From positions 124,001 through 188,000 of the forward strand of contig NC_035794.1 of assembly GCF_001653235.2 (NCBI RefSeq): DNA of 64,000 nucleotides, written 5' to 3'. Below, in pieces: positions 20,414 through 32,282 of the stretch; position 1 is the stretch's first letter, and each line of letters begins with the position of its first letter. The stretch is from Pochonia chlamydosporia 170 (Eukaryota; Ascomycota; Sordariomycetes; Hypocreales; Clavicipitaceae). Made by a program: the position numbers and the translations under genes. Under the pieces are notes generated by a model. The model saw only the letters and a list, made by a program, of their open reading frames with translations, was not told the DNA's origin and searched no databases.

Positions 20414-23119
20414 TTACAGGCGGCCTTCTATCGATTCGGCCACAAGAGAAAGTGTTTCTCCAATGACATGAACAATCTCGAAAACTTGAATACCTGTGCA
20501 TGTTTCCGCCCACAATTTTACGGCAGCGACAGCTAGCCGCCGTATACGGCTGGGGTAGCGATCTTTGGGGCCTAGAGAACCCTCCAAATGAGTTTCCTCA
20601 ATAAGCCGATCAATTGTGGAGAGAAGACGCTTCTCTTCAGACCGCAGTGCATCCAGTCCATCAGACGAGACAAGACAAAAGATGTTTTCGAGCCAATGGG
20701 TGAGGAGCAGAGCGCAAGCAAAATTACTGATGGCGTGTTGAACGCTCCAGTGGCCTGTTCGACCCCGAGCAACAAATGCTATCCCCACTCTTACCGGAAT
20801 TCTCAGCGCGCAAATGGCATGTAGGACAGCCTGGTCCAGGTGAGAGGAACGAAGGGGGATAGGATTTTGTTGTGGTTCAAATGCCTGTGCAATCATTCTG
20901 GGATCTCGTGTGAGCAGGGCAGTTTGAGATTGCACAGCGGCTCCAAGATGGATGTGAGCTAGGCGAAGAATCGCGGTCGAATTGAATGCCAATGGACCGT
21001 GAGGGGATGTTGATGGGTCGAGAGCGGACTCAATGGCTGTATCCCAGCATGATTGCCACGCGCCCAGAGCTGTATCATATAGTGTTATGGTGTCAGTCGA
21101 AAAGTTCGACGGGGAGTCTAAGAGTCCGGATGCCGCCTGACGTTCAAAGTATATGTGCATCAACAGGGCCTGAACTAGCATATAGTTTCCAAATTCCGTC
21201 ACCGATTCTTGGTTTGCTAGTGGCTTTCCAGATAGAATTTGTTTGAGGCAGTGCTGGAATTGGGGTTGCAGGAGGCGATGCTTCTGTTGCAGATGGCGCC
21301 ATGACTCTGAATTTGGTGCCTTGAACTCAGCTTCAGAGCATGGGAGTGCCAAGTTAATCTCCGAGTTGGCGATTTGAGGCGGCACGTTGAAGCAAATGGT
21401 CTGGATATTGAGCACAAAATAGGCGGAGAGTATCGTCCGCCGCCTTTCTTCTTCACGAGCCCAATCCACCCAGTTATGCTTTACGGTCTCAGCAGGCTGA
21501 CCTCTCAAGGCCTCACGAGTGAGTGCGGTAAGTTGGCTGCTTATTGCCAGTGCGTCCTGGGCGAGTGGCCCGTCGAGCCATGACATGGTGAGGACGAGTA
21601 CTAGCAGGGCTTGGAGTAGCTCCGTGTCGACGGGCGTGGAAGATGCTGAATAGTGACTTGCAGGCCGCTGTGAAGAGTTGGTGCGGAGCTCCGCGTATGG
21701 TGGAAACGCTTGAAGCATTTGCAAAGTAGAGAGTCGACGTCGCTCCTCGAGCTCTTCATTGATGACAGATTTCGCAATGAAGTACATGGCATAACCATAT
21801 GTATGCTCAAAGCCATAGAATGAGCCGGTAGCTGCAAGCGTCAATAGTAGCATTGGCGACATGGAATCCAAATTAGTGGTCGGTAGATGGATAAAAGGTA
21901 GATGAGGATGAAAGCCACGAATCCAACTTGCAACAAACGTCGATAACCGTTGTCGACTCGGAAGGATGAAAGGTTTTGGCAAAACATGTTCGTGCATGGA
22001 AACTATGAGGGTGAGCTTCTCGTAAGCAGCCGAGGAAATGGCCCAAGGATTAGTTGGCACGATATCATCAATTGCATCTAGCGATCCGCCGGTCTTCGTC
22101 GACACGCGACGTGATGCAGTTATTTCGTCCCTCTCTGTCTCAATAGCACGAGGTTGATCGACAGAGGCTTGAGACTGGTTGCTTGGGCCAGTACTTTGCA
22201 CCAGAGCTGGAGAGTCGGCGTGATTGGAGCTACGTGCTGCCCCTGTTAGTGAGTCGGTGCCGCCACCATAACTATCTGACAGATCATGCATCATTGCATC
22301 CTGGTAGTCCATTTGGGGGAACACTCCCATAAGATAGTCGCTGATCATGTCTGTTTCATTGGGGAGAAAGTCGATATCAAAGGCTTGAGGCTGCATAAAG
22401 TTGCAATCGACATCGACACTAGGCTCCATGCCCATGTCCAAAGCTTGGCTGGGACGAGGACTAAGCATGTACTCGCCGGGGACCTGATCCGCGTTGTGTT
22501 GCTGAGCGTTCATTGTGCCATCATGCACTGAAAACTTCCCCATGAGCTGCTTTTGTGAATATTCCGTAGAGCTGAGGTTTCTCGGCCTCATGTCCTGCCC
22601 AGTGTCGGCAGCGGCTGCTGCATTGGCATTTACACTTGTCAAAGGAAACGAGCCGTCAAGCTGAAACGAAGAAGAGAATGACAATGGCTGGTCCTGGCTG
22701 GTGTTGGACGCAGATGGGGAGATCTCGGCCGGAGCCATGGACGAACCTGCATTGAGATGCGAGTCCCCAGTGGTAACTGAGCATTGTGAGAGCCGACGAT
22801 GCCGATTGAGTAGGTCTCTAATAATGGTGAGGGTCAACAAGTAAGCGTCGAATCATTGGCACATGTCCAAAGAGGCTCAAAGTAATGTCTTACTGTCTTG
22901 AAAACATTCGACCACAAGCACAACCGAATGGGCGCTCTCGGGTGTCTAGATATAAGTCCGAATTAGTAAGGTTGCAGTCACTGATGCACGACAACTCAAT
23001 CAAGGGTACGTCTCTGACAACATACGGGTACGGAGATGGCGAGATAAGTGTTCTTGACGTTTGAACACTCTGTTGCAGAATTTGCAAGGTGCCACGGGAA
23101 GTCTTGGGCGGCCATTCAT
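20414..23119 (-). CDS. C2H2 zinc-finger transcription factor with fungal-type regulatory domain
   Basis: Three exons (23026-23119, 22894-22945, 20414-22817) join in frame to 849 residues; introns are 80 and 76 nt and both interrupt the zinc-finger coding region. Finger one is a canonical C2H2 (C12, C15, H28, H32; CKFCNRVFKRQEHLSRHLRT). Finger two is unusual: FGCACGRMFSRQDLLNRHRR followed by C61 gives a C-x-C..H..C pattern. A long Ser/Gln-rich linker leads to a C-terminal region (about 290 onwards) that resembles the fungal transcription factor regulatory domain (LILPSRQRLSTF-type start, WDTAIESAL, HWLENIF). It is the last of four co-oriented genes, 584 bp downstream of the carboxylase fusion, and is a good candidate for pathway-specific control of that cluster. 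Confidence 0.9.
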
Positions 23120-23703
23120 CTTGCTTGTTTGAATGTGACACTGCGTTGGTGTGGTGAAATGGACATGGGTGCATGCGCGCGATACGTCATGGTGAATATC
23201 GTGGATGTTGTGGATGCTGTCAAGACATGACTACAAGACATGTCATGTACAGTACAGGGCGGCGGACATCAAAGCTCTTGGATGTAGACGTATAAAACGA
23301 TGCCGATGGATTGAATTGCCAATGTCTGTCAAAGGCAGAACAGAATATCACGGATGAAGGTGAAGATGAAAATGGAGACATTCGCACAAAGAATTGGAGA
23401 TTGCACGTGGCTTGTTTGTGGGGAAGTCGCGACTCGCAAGTTGCCTGGCACCACCTTCTTTTGCTAAAACACCAGTTGACCCGACCGATGACTTTCGTGG
23501 AGTCTGATTTGGCATCTTGATCTTGTATCAGTTATGCACAGTCAAACTGATGATGTCGACTTCCTTTCAAATGATCAACCTGTTTATGAACACATTTGTC
23601 TGCTGTTTGCCGTTTCCAAATTCCCTGCCAGCTTAACCAGCTTTATGGACATCACTTCAATTCGATTCCAACCTTATTTGTCCAGCTTCCAACGCCAATC
23701 CAT
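23120..23703. other. Intergenic between carboxylase fusion and regulator
   Basis: This 584-bp gap between same-strand genes holds the promoter of the regulator and the 3' end of the carboxylase gene. No ORF with protein features and no clear operator repeat was seen. Confidence 0.5.
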
Positions 23704-26700
23704 TCAATCTTGCCTTCTGGCTCTAATCACAACTGCTCCTGGGCTGACTACGCTTCCTGGAGGTTGGCTAATCTTGGTCACTATGGCGCCAGCCTGATCT
23801 TCGCTGACAACGAGGTTAATCTCCATCTTCATTGCCTCAAGCACAGCCACCGTGTGCCCCTTTTCCAGCACATCATCTGGCTTGACCAGCACTTTCCAGA
23901 CATTGGCATCTACTGGGGCTTCAACTGATACCATCTTACCAGACCCGTCGTCATCGACTTCAGCCGCTAAATCATCCTTGTTTGCGTTCTTTGCCGCCGT
24001 CCATTCCTCGAAAAGCGTCTGCTCTAGTTCTCCCATTTCCTTTGCTGCCACAGCCTGGCGCTTTCTCCAAGCTTGATACTCGGCATCTTTGGCTGCCTCG
24101 TCAAATTTGGCTATGTATTCATCCATATCAATGGTTGTCTCTCTAATGTCAAAGATGTGGCGGCCGGCCTCAAAGTTGCGCTCAATCTTATTATACTCGT
24201 CCTCCGACACCTCATAGAACTTGACCAGATCAAAGTGGTTGAACAGCCATGGTCGTTCTGGCGAAAAGCCTGGGCGGTTTCCAGCTGCGTTCCAACCACC
24301 CAGCGTACGACCCATGAGCTGGTACCCTCCTGGCGCAGCTACAGGATAAATGGCTACCAACGAGCCACCGAGACCGACTGAGCCGCTGGGTGTGTAGACT
24401 CGGCTGGGGTTGTACTTCTGGCCTGTCAAGACGCGCCAGGGATCAAGCGGGAACATGATGGGCGTTCCAACATAGAACCCCACAGCCACGGTGAGCCATG
24501 GTGCTTTGAGGATGGAGTCAAAGACATCTGTACGGTGTTTTAGAGCATTGTTTTTGCGTAGATACTCTATGTTGTCGGGCATGTAGGCAGCTGTGGGTCG
24601 AATGCTGTCCATGTATCGCTGGGCAGACTCCCGAAGCAAAGAGTGGTCTAGGCAAACCGGAAGTCTTATCTCCCGAGCGGGTATCTTGATGCCTGTGGTC
24701 TCTCCAATCTGGCTATCATATTGGACAAGCTTCTCCAGAAGACTGGATCGCTCAATCCGGAGAGGATCGAACCGTACCGTCAGCGTCGCAAAGTTGGGAT
24801 CACCACGCACGCCATCCAGGCTTGCTGCCGACAGCCCTTTGGCAAGAAGCTGGACGCACGTTGTGTTTCGAAGGTCTGGCAACTGATCACCATACTCGAC
24901 AATGATACTCGTGTCGCCGCCTTGACGGTACGTCACTCGAGGATGACTCCCCGAAGGTGCCGTTTGGTGCAGTATGGAGCATGGGGGTTCGTCTTCAGTA
25001 TGAACATCGAGCGACGGGATTTGGCAGACATTTCCCCCCGCACATGCTGTAAGAGCCTCGAAGTACTTCTCCTTGTTTTTCGCAATCTGGAGGGCCTTGT
25101 CATAGGAGATGGAGCGGAATTGTATTTTATTGCCAGTCTTGAGCTGGCCAACCTTCCACATCTCGGCCGAGCAGACCGTAGTTGGACAAGCGAATCCTCC
25201 CAGATCAGGACGGTCATGGGCAAAGACTATGGGCGACTCGCCCGTAAAGTTGACACCACCATTAGGATAACCATAGTCGAACACGTTGGATGGATGAGAT
25301 CCGCCACCGCCACCAGAAGTGCGTGCCCATTTTAATCGCGGCCCGTCCAGACGAACACCGCTTCGGCCGCTGTTATGGCTGACAGCCCATTCGGCTTCGT
25401 ACAATGTTTTGCGGCCTTCGGGGGTTAGTATATCGTCGGAACCGAATGGACCATCGATACAGCAGACTCGTGTGATTGCAAAGTCTGGTATAGCCTCTGA
25501 TGGCAGGGAAAACGGAGCTGCTTCAGCAGTCCATGCCGCAGATTCTGGGGAGAGGGCGATGATATCGTGTGTTTGCAATTTTCTCCCCTGGACGCCGCCA
25601 AAGCCAAGCTCAGGGGCAGTGGATTTGGAATCGAGAAACTTGGGAATTTGTGGAAATCCGCCCTTAATGGCGAGATATGTTCTGGTGCCATTTCCTGCGA
25701 CCTTCCCCAGTTTGAGTGTTTGACTCTTCTCGACGACAAACCTTGACCACATTGGTTGAGGCTGGCGATCCAGAGTAACAGGAAGCTGAGCGCCGCAGAT
25801 GGCGACGACTGCTGCTTCGTGAAACAACAGCTCCGGTCCCGCCAGTGTGATTTCCAACAACTCAACGCCTACATCATTTCCAACCAGGATATTTGCTACA
25901 CGAGCGCTGACATCATCCATGGGACCACCCGGCGGCACTCCGTGTCCCACTGCGATGCGACCTGGGTAGTCCTGAACTGTGGTGAAGACGCCCGGATCCA
26001 AGACCTGGAGCGAGCAGCTTTCAAACTTGAAGGACGCCAGTGAATTCGTCAGTGTACTTCCGCTGGTGAACGTCTCGGAAGCCACGACCTTTGTCAAATA
26101 CTCCAAGTTGGATTGCGTTCCCTGGAGGGTAGTATTGACAAGTGTCGCAAGCATCTTCGTTTGAGCTGCAGCACGACCTTCAGGGCTATGAACCATAATC
26201 TTTCCAATCAGGGGATCGTAGAGAGACGTGATTCGCTGACCCTGCTGGACCCATGTGTCAACGCGAACTCCATCCCCCTGGGGCCAGCGGACGAGCTGCA
26301 AGAAGCCAGGGCTAGGTGCAAAGTCTCGCAGAGGCACCTCAGCATAGACTCGAGCCTCAATGGCAGAACCCAGAGGAGATGATCTCTTCAGACTCGATAG
26401 CACCTCAGAGGGAATTCCTAGGTGGCCGCCACATTCGTAATCGGCTTGCCGCAACATGAGATGTACTAAATCTACCCCGTAGCACAATTCGGTAATTCCA
26501 TGTTCAACCTGCAGCCTCGTGTTCATTTCAAGGAAGAAAAAGTCGGCTGTTTCATCGTCGACAAGAAACTCGACAGTTCCTACGCTCTTATATTTGAGCT
26601 GGGATGCATAGTTGACAGCAGCCTCGGCCATTTTCTCCCGGAGGCCGGTGTGTCGTTCTACAAACGGACTTGGACACTCCTCGATTACCTTTTGGTGCCT

Positions 26701-27485
26701 CCGTTGCAGTGAGCATTCTCTCTCTCCGAAAGCAACGACAATGTCCCCGTTTCCTGCGACTTGTACCTCGATGTGACGAGAGCGCGGGTAGTACTTTTCC
26801 AAGAAAACACCGCTGTTTTTGAAGAGAGTGCTCGCACGGCTCTCTACCATGGCAAATGCCTTATCAACATCGGCTTCTGTCTGACACACTTGGAGTCCCA
26901 TGCCGCCACCTCCACCAGTCGCCTTGAGCATTACGGGAAAGCCCAGCTTTCTAGCAGCTTGTGTGGCGTCTGCGGCAGATGCCAGAAGTTGCGTGCCCGG
27001 GACAACGGGTACACGAGCGGCCTCAGCAATGCCCCTAGCTTCATGCTTCAAGCCCATAGCCTTGATGGACGCTGAAGATGGGCCGACAAAAATGATGCCG
27101 GCGGAGGAAACAGCATCGGCGAATTCGGCATTCTCACTCAAGAAGCCGTATCCAGGGATGACAGCATCTGCACCTGTCTGTTTGCAAATGGCCAGGATGG
27201 CCTCACTAGGCGATATTGTAGTTAGCATTGTGGAAAGCTGTGAGGGTATGACGGAGCTGGCATGACCTACCCGTCAGTGTAGGCAGTGCCATCTTCTCCC
27301 GGTAGCAGAACTGCTTCATCTGCTAACGTTGTGTGTAGTGAAGTTGCGTCGGCATTTGTGAAGATGGCGATGCTGTGGACTCGCAGTTCCCTACAAGCCT
27401 TGATGCATCGAACAGCAATCTCGCCTCTGTTGGCGATGAGGACTTTGCGAATATTGCTCAACGAGGATGTGTCAGTTGACCCCAT
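23704..27485 (-). CDS. Biotin carboxylase-KipA/PxpC-KipI/PxpB-biotinyl fusion enzyme (urea carboxylase-like, no amidase domain)
   Basis: Two exons (27271-27485, 23704-27205; 65-nt intron) encode 1238 residues. N-terminal biotin carboxylase (about 12-465): [18 protein letters not shown]-grasp ATGGGGGMG (about 167-175), [10 protein letters not shown] (about 298-307). Then a KipA/AHS2 domain from about 473 ([24 protein letters not shown]), a KipI/AHS1 domain (about 825-1050; [16 protein letters not shown]), a linker and a C-terminal biotinyl domain with VLEAMKMEI, biotin site Lys1198. This is the domain order of urea carboxylase in Dur1,2, but the N-terminal allophanate hydrolase (amidase) half is absent. 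Known role of the family: ATP-dependent carboxylation of urea; the KipA/KipI pair is also PxpC/PxpB of 5-oxoprolinase. The PxpA homologue two genes upstream favours a lactam or 5-oxoproline substrate. No sign of decay. Confidence 0.92.
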
Positions 27486-28149
27486 GGCGAGACAGAAAGC
27501 AGGACGAAAACAACTGAATCAGCGGCATAACATATCAGCGCCAGACCGAAGTATTGCGAGGTCCAAGAGCAGGCCTTGATATAAAGGCCGGGGCAGCGGA
27601 ACGCATCGCCATTGTTTGACAATGAACATGAAGTTGGCCACTCTGAGCTGCGATATTTGCCTGCGGGTCGCTCAATATGGCAATGTGTGGGGTTACAGGG
27701 AAGACTAATCTCAAATCGGTAACAACTTGGGGTAGAAACTGATTATCGGTTATGGGGGAACAACGCGGGCGTCGATGAGCCACTTTCAACCCGTTGGCCA
27801 TTCCTTCCATTGATTTCATGGAGATGTACATGATGGGTCTCAAAGGTTGAAGCTATCATTCCACCTCCAGGCATACCGACCAGCCGAGATGGCTAATGGA
27901 CATCAACCGCTAGGTTATCAGCACGCTTCGCTATCCATTGCCCCGGACATCCGTCATATTCGCATTCGGCAGTCAATGACGGCAATCATGCTTCACGTCA
28001 CCAACAACAGTGGCAACAAGAGACGACAGAGACACAAGTAAAAGTTAGCTGATTTTATAGTGACATCATCTACGATTACGCACCACACGAACAGCAACGA
28101 CAATATGTAAACAAAGTCAAGAACATCCAATCCCAATCCACATCACACA
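27486..28149. other. Intergenic, promoter region of the carboxylase fusion
   Basis: This 664-bp region lies between the MFS gene and the carboxylase gene, both on the minus strand. No ORF with protein features was seen; the short frame 27535-27843 on the minus strand is not supported by any motif. Confidence 0.5.
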
Positions 28150-29846
28150 TCAATGCGCCGTCGCACCATATCTCTCAACCAAATTCCAATACGACTTCGC
28201 GGTCACCCGTCTCAAAGGCTTCCCAGCATAAATCATAACAATAGCACTACACCACAAAGCCAATCCCAAAACAGCAATCAGCACAAAAGCATACCGAAGT
28301 CCAAGGTTGTCAATCATAGGCACAACGGCGTATCCAAATGCAAATCCTAAGTCAAGTCAGCAGCCCTTCGTCAAGGCGTGCAAAATCCATAAAACTCACC
28401 CATCAAGTTGCGGATAAGAATCGCAGACACCAATCCTTCTCCCGCTACTTCCCTATAACTGTCGAGGATATACGTAAACGCAAGATTAGCCCCCATCGGC
28501 AAAGTGATAGAAATGAGACCAAGACCAAACACAACCGCCACCCAATGGATGTGATATGATGCGCCAACGCCGTAGAGTAAACACCCAGCAGGATGCATGA
28601 CCAGCGCAATGACACATGTCCACAGCCGTTGCTCTGGCTCCATGACACCGCCGTTGCGACGGGCAAGACGTAGCGCGAGGGCATCAGACATCCAGCCTGA
28701 TAGGAAACAACCGATGCTGACGCCTACAACGCACGCTAGGTAGGTGAGACCGATGTTGTTGGCGCTGAAGTTGTAGGGTGCGTTGCCGAGGATGAGGGCG
28801 AGCGAACCGCCTACCACGTTGTACCATGCTAGGATGCCGCCGACGAGAAAACCGCCGAATACCATTCCCGGAAGCATGAAGAGGAGTTGCAGAGGAAGGA
28901 AGAAGAGCTTGAATGTGTTGGGTTGTTTTGGGTGGCGGAACCCCCAGATCTTGAGTTTCTGTAGATATGTCTTTGTGCTGGGGGGTATGTTTGATACGTT
29001 TGCTGTGGTGATGAGTGTGGATGGGATAGTCTCTTGCTCCAGGATATCTTGCTTCTTTTCAGTGTCTGATACCATTGGGCCGTTTTGCACCGCAGCAACT
29101 GCCTGGTTTGGATTCAACGTCGTTGTCTCGGGACGCAAGTCTCTGTAGAACATGGTCTCCTCGAAAAAGAAGAACGTCACAACCGTGACTGCAGCCGAGA
29201 TCAACGCCAGTATGTACTGAATCCATCGCCAGCCCAAATTCTCAGCAACATACCCAGAAGCCACTGGGGCAAGGAAAGCACCACACCACAACGTCCAGCT
29301 ATAAGCACCCATGTAAAACCCGCGGTCATGAGCAAAGTATATATCTCCAATAACGACTTCAATCAGCGTTTCTTGCGGAGAGCACAAAATCCCCAAGAGG
29401 ATGCGGTTGATGAAGAATTCCCCTCTTGTCTTCACATACGCAGTCCACACGGTAACAGCAATAGAAAGCAGCATGGAGATGACGAGGGTAGGACGCCGGC
29501 CATAGTTCAACGCCAGGCACTGCGTGACGAGGGTTCCCCAGCCGAGAAAGAGAAACAGGATGCCGTTTCCGGTGCTGAGGTCGGCGATGGAAATGCCGGT
29601 GTCTTGCTCGATGAGGATGTACGCTGGTGAGAGGCCGGAGATGATGGCGGCGTCGAAGAAGCACCACGCGAGTGCGCAGAGCATGTTTCTTGTTTTGCGG
29701 GAGGTGGTCCAGCGGAGGGGGTCGTCTGGGTCGTCTGTTGGTTGAGGGACGAGGACTATGTCTCTGGATTTGGGGGCGTGGTTGTCGTTGAAGAGGCCGT
29801 CTACGTCGACTAGGAGGACGGTTCCAGGGGTTGGTGTCGATGCCAT
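28150..29846 (-). CDS. Major facilitator superfamily transporter
   Basis: Two exons (28400-29846, 28150-28346) and a 53-nt intron (GTGAGT..CTTAG) give 547 residues. Twelve hydrophobic segments can be picked out, split by a central polar loop (about 235-300). Signature pieces: DPDDPLRW before the first helix, NYGRRPTL in loop 2-3, RILLGILCSPQETLIEVVIGD in helix 4, and a C-terminal helix LRYAFVLIAVLGLALWCSAI. The DP-DPLRW leader is typical of the fungal DHA1/Hol1-like branch of drug:proton and polyamine/cation transporters. Located between the PxpA homologue and the carboxylase fusion on the same strand, it is the likely uptake system for the cluster's substrate; this is inference from position. 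Confidence 0.92.
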
Positions 29847-30476
29847 TTTGGGTTGTAGATATGGTTGGTATGATAGCAGTAGTAACTGTTATACTATAAG
29901 GCCAAACAGTATTAATGGTTAGGTGTGAAGTCAAATATTGGATTGTGTAAGATTTTGATGCTCAAGGTGCTATGTCGTCAGGGAGAGCAGCCGATGAGCA
30001 TGAAAGTGATATCAAGCTAGGGCAGACAAGACATTTTGTATCGAGACTTTTGCGGTATAGTATCATAATGGTCACAAAGAGGCAATATTCGTCTTTATAG
30101 CCCTGGTGCTGATAGCCAGTAGCACAGTATTGGTTGGGAAATGATTCAGTTCGGAAGGGTGTCTCGACCCTGGCCGCCCACTTCAGCCACAAACGCCTTA
30201 TCTTGTAGAATATGGGGTTGAAAGTCAGCACGGCGACCACAATGGTACTACTCCGTGTCATTTTCTTGGAAATGCCTAATCTATGGAGGAGTCGGGGAAA
30301 TCTAGACCGTGTCGTAATTTCCTGTCGGTAGGTGATGCCACTAAAGAGATCACAGGTGAATTTGATCAATACTTCAACTACGCAGACCAGAGTATGCAGT
30401 GTTCGTTTAGTATACAAAATTCTATGTCTTTCCCAGCATTTTAGGTTCTTTTGTCCGATGCTATGTCTAGTCCAGC
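29847..30476. other. Intergenic between PxpA-like and MFS genes
   Basis: 630 bp between same-strand genes, holding the MFS promoter. A TACTCCGT motif occurs at 30249. The frame at 29962-30417 (minus) lacks motifs and is probably not coding. Confidence 0.5.
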
Positions 30477-31284
30477 CTATCTCATCCTGTTGGCATCATC
30501 CACCGCCTTGCGCACCCTCTGCGCATTCTCCAAAACAGTAGGCACATCCGAATGAAGACAAATACTAAATGGTTTCCCACGAAATCCAAAAGTAAACTGC
30601 GTACCATTGATATCCGTCCCTGTATCTCTACTCGTAGCCTCAACGACCCGATGATAGCACAATTCCGGCGTAGAAGGTCGAGACTGAGACACAGGCACGA
30701 GTTTCCCCTCTGGCGAGTAGTCAATATCCACGTACAATTCTCCTTGGAAAGGAATTCCCATCTCGTTGCACATGGCTTCTTGCTCTGGATTCTGACACGC
30801 ATACACCGGGACATTGAAGGGTGCACAGGCTTCTAGCACTGCTCTCATGATAGCCTTGTCCCTCTGCATGTAGAAGAAGAGTTCACCGTGTGGTTTTATG
30901 TGAGACAGCGGTACACCTTCTGAGTCCAGCATTGCCTTGAGAGCGCCGACTTGATAGAGAACCATGGCGTACATGTCTCCGGGGTCTATTTCCATCTTTC
31001 TTCTCCCGAAGCCAAATAGATCTTGGAGTCCGGGATGCGCACCAGCTCTGACGCCGTGTTTCTTGCACAGACGAATTGTTTTGAGCATGATGGTAGGATC
31101 GCCAGCGTGAAACCCGCATGCTATGTTTGCAGCGTCAATCAGCGGCATCAAGTCTTCGTCAGGACCCTGGATGGTGTTAGTGAGGGATGATGCGGATATG
31201 GGCACAACTCACCATCTTCCACCGCCCGAAACCTTCGCCCATATCGGCATTGATTTCGTACTTTTGGACTAATCTTGAAGCCAT
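30477..31284 (-). CDS. LamB/YcsF family protein (5-oxoprolinase subunit A, PxpA-like)
   Basis: Two exons (31213-31284, 30477-31166; 46-nt intron GTGAGT..TCCAG) give 253 residues, the normal family length. Family marks: EINADMGEGFGRW at the N terminus, AANIACGFHAGDP, GVRAGAHPGLQDLFGFGRR, ALKAMLDSEGVPLSHIKPHG and FSICLHSDVP near the end, covering the conserved acidic and histidine residues of the barrel active site. In bacteria PxpA works with PxpB and PxpC to open 5-oxoproline to glutamate with ATP; the latter two are fused in the carboxylase gene of this cluster. Start chosen at 31284 (A at -3, G at +4); an in-frame ATG three codons upstream (31293) has weaker context. Cytosolic, no targeting signal seen. 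Confidence 0.93.
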
Positions 31285-32282
31285 ATTGTGCATATAATGA
31301 TAATTTTGACCAACTTCAGATTAGAAAGGTTGCGGAATAGAATGAGATGAATGCTGCCAATCTTTGTGTCTTGTATCTCGGTAATGAAGTTTTATTGCCA
31401 GTATCCATTGCTGCCCTTTCATTGGCTTTCGAGATCGTGATTTTGCCAAGTCTATCTCGACCTGACAAATTTATTGATCCTTGTCATTTGGTACATCCGG
31501 GTCGAGGAGGTGAAAGCCAGGGATCTTCAACATTGAGAAGTGGGTTGCGTGGGGGCCGAGTGGCGACGAAGCTGGGGTAGAAAAGGGAAGAAACCGGGGA
31601 AGTTGGGGTCGAAACCCATTTCAGGGAATTGCCATTTTGAGACGGGTGTTGGGGTAATTATGATTACGTTGAACATTTGGGGTGAGAGGTTGCGTATCAT
31701 GGTATCTGATATGTAAATGAGCTAATGAATAGGCTGACAGTACAGTTGCATTAACAAATTTCTGGTATTAGTCAATGTCGGCTTGGTTCCTGGCGTTTGT
31801 TAGTTTTTCTCTACTCACTTGAGTTGAAAAGTAGGCCATGAGAAGGCACACTTAGACAAATAGCAGAAAATAAGCACTCTCAATTAACTCTCAGTTCGAG
31901 CTGCGAGTACATATCAACACTTGATAAAGTGAATTCATCATGATGATTGTTCTGCAGTATTCAAACTACCGCAGCGAAGTGGTGGACGGCATACCCTTCT
32001 TCACGCCCAAGCAAAGAGTCCCCACGGAAGGCGAGAGCGCAGGCCAACATTGAAGCCACTCTCGGGCCTAGTCCATTACAATTATCTGACCAAGGTGAAG
32101 CAGAATGTGCCAATGAATAGAGAACCAAAATATTTTGGCATCTAGTAATGCAGATTGAATTAGATTGATATTTGCACAACAACAGCCAGGACTGTAGATG
32201 CCAGTCCGACTATGGATCTGCTAAGCATGGTGCTGGAAGATTGTTCCCGGGGGGTTGTGTAGTTATCCTCACTGCCCTGTAG
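31285..32282. other. Intergenic, upstream of the PxpA-like cluster
   Basis: About 1 kb that holds the promoter of the PxpA-like gene and the 3' flank of the secreted WSC gene. Short frames at 31347-31580 (plus) and 31961-32182 (minus) have no protein features. Confidence 0.5.

Noticed and set aside
20196..20471. Small ORF with signal-like start
   Set aside because: It overlaps the 3' end of the regulator on the opposite strand, lacks cysteines or motifs after the leader, and has no splice support.
24721..25335. 204-codon plus-strand ORF
   Set aside because: It lies opposite the KipA/KipI part of the carboxylase fusion and is a shadow frame of that gene.
23704..27485. Full urea amidolyase (Dur1,2)
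   Set aside because: No amidase signature is present upstream or downstream; the protein begins with the biotin carboxylase.
29085..29934. Long ORFs on both strands near the MFS gene 5' end
   Set aside because: They are shadows of the MFS gene, with low-complexity Arg/His/Pro composition.
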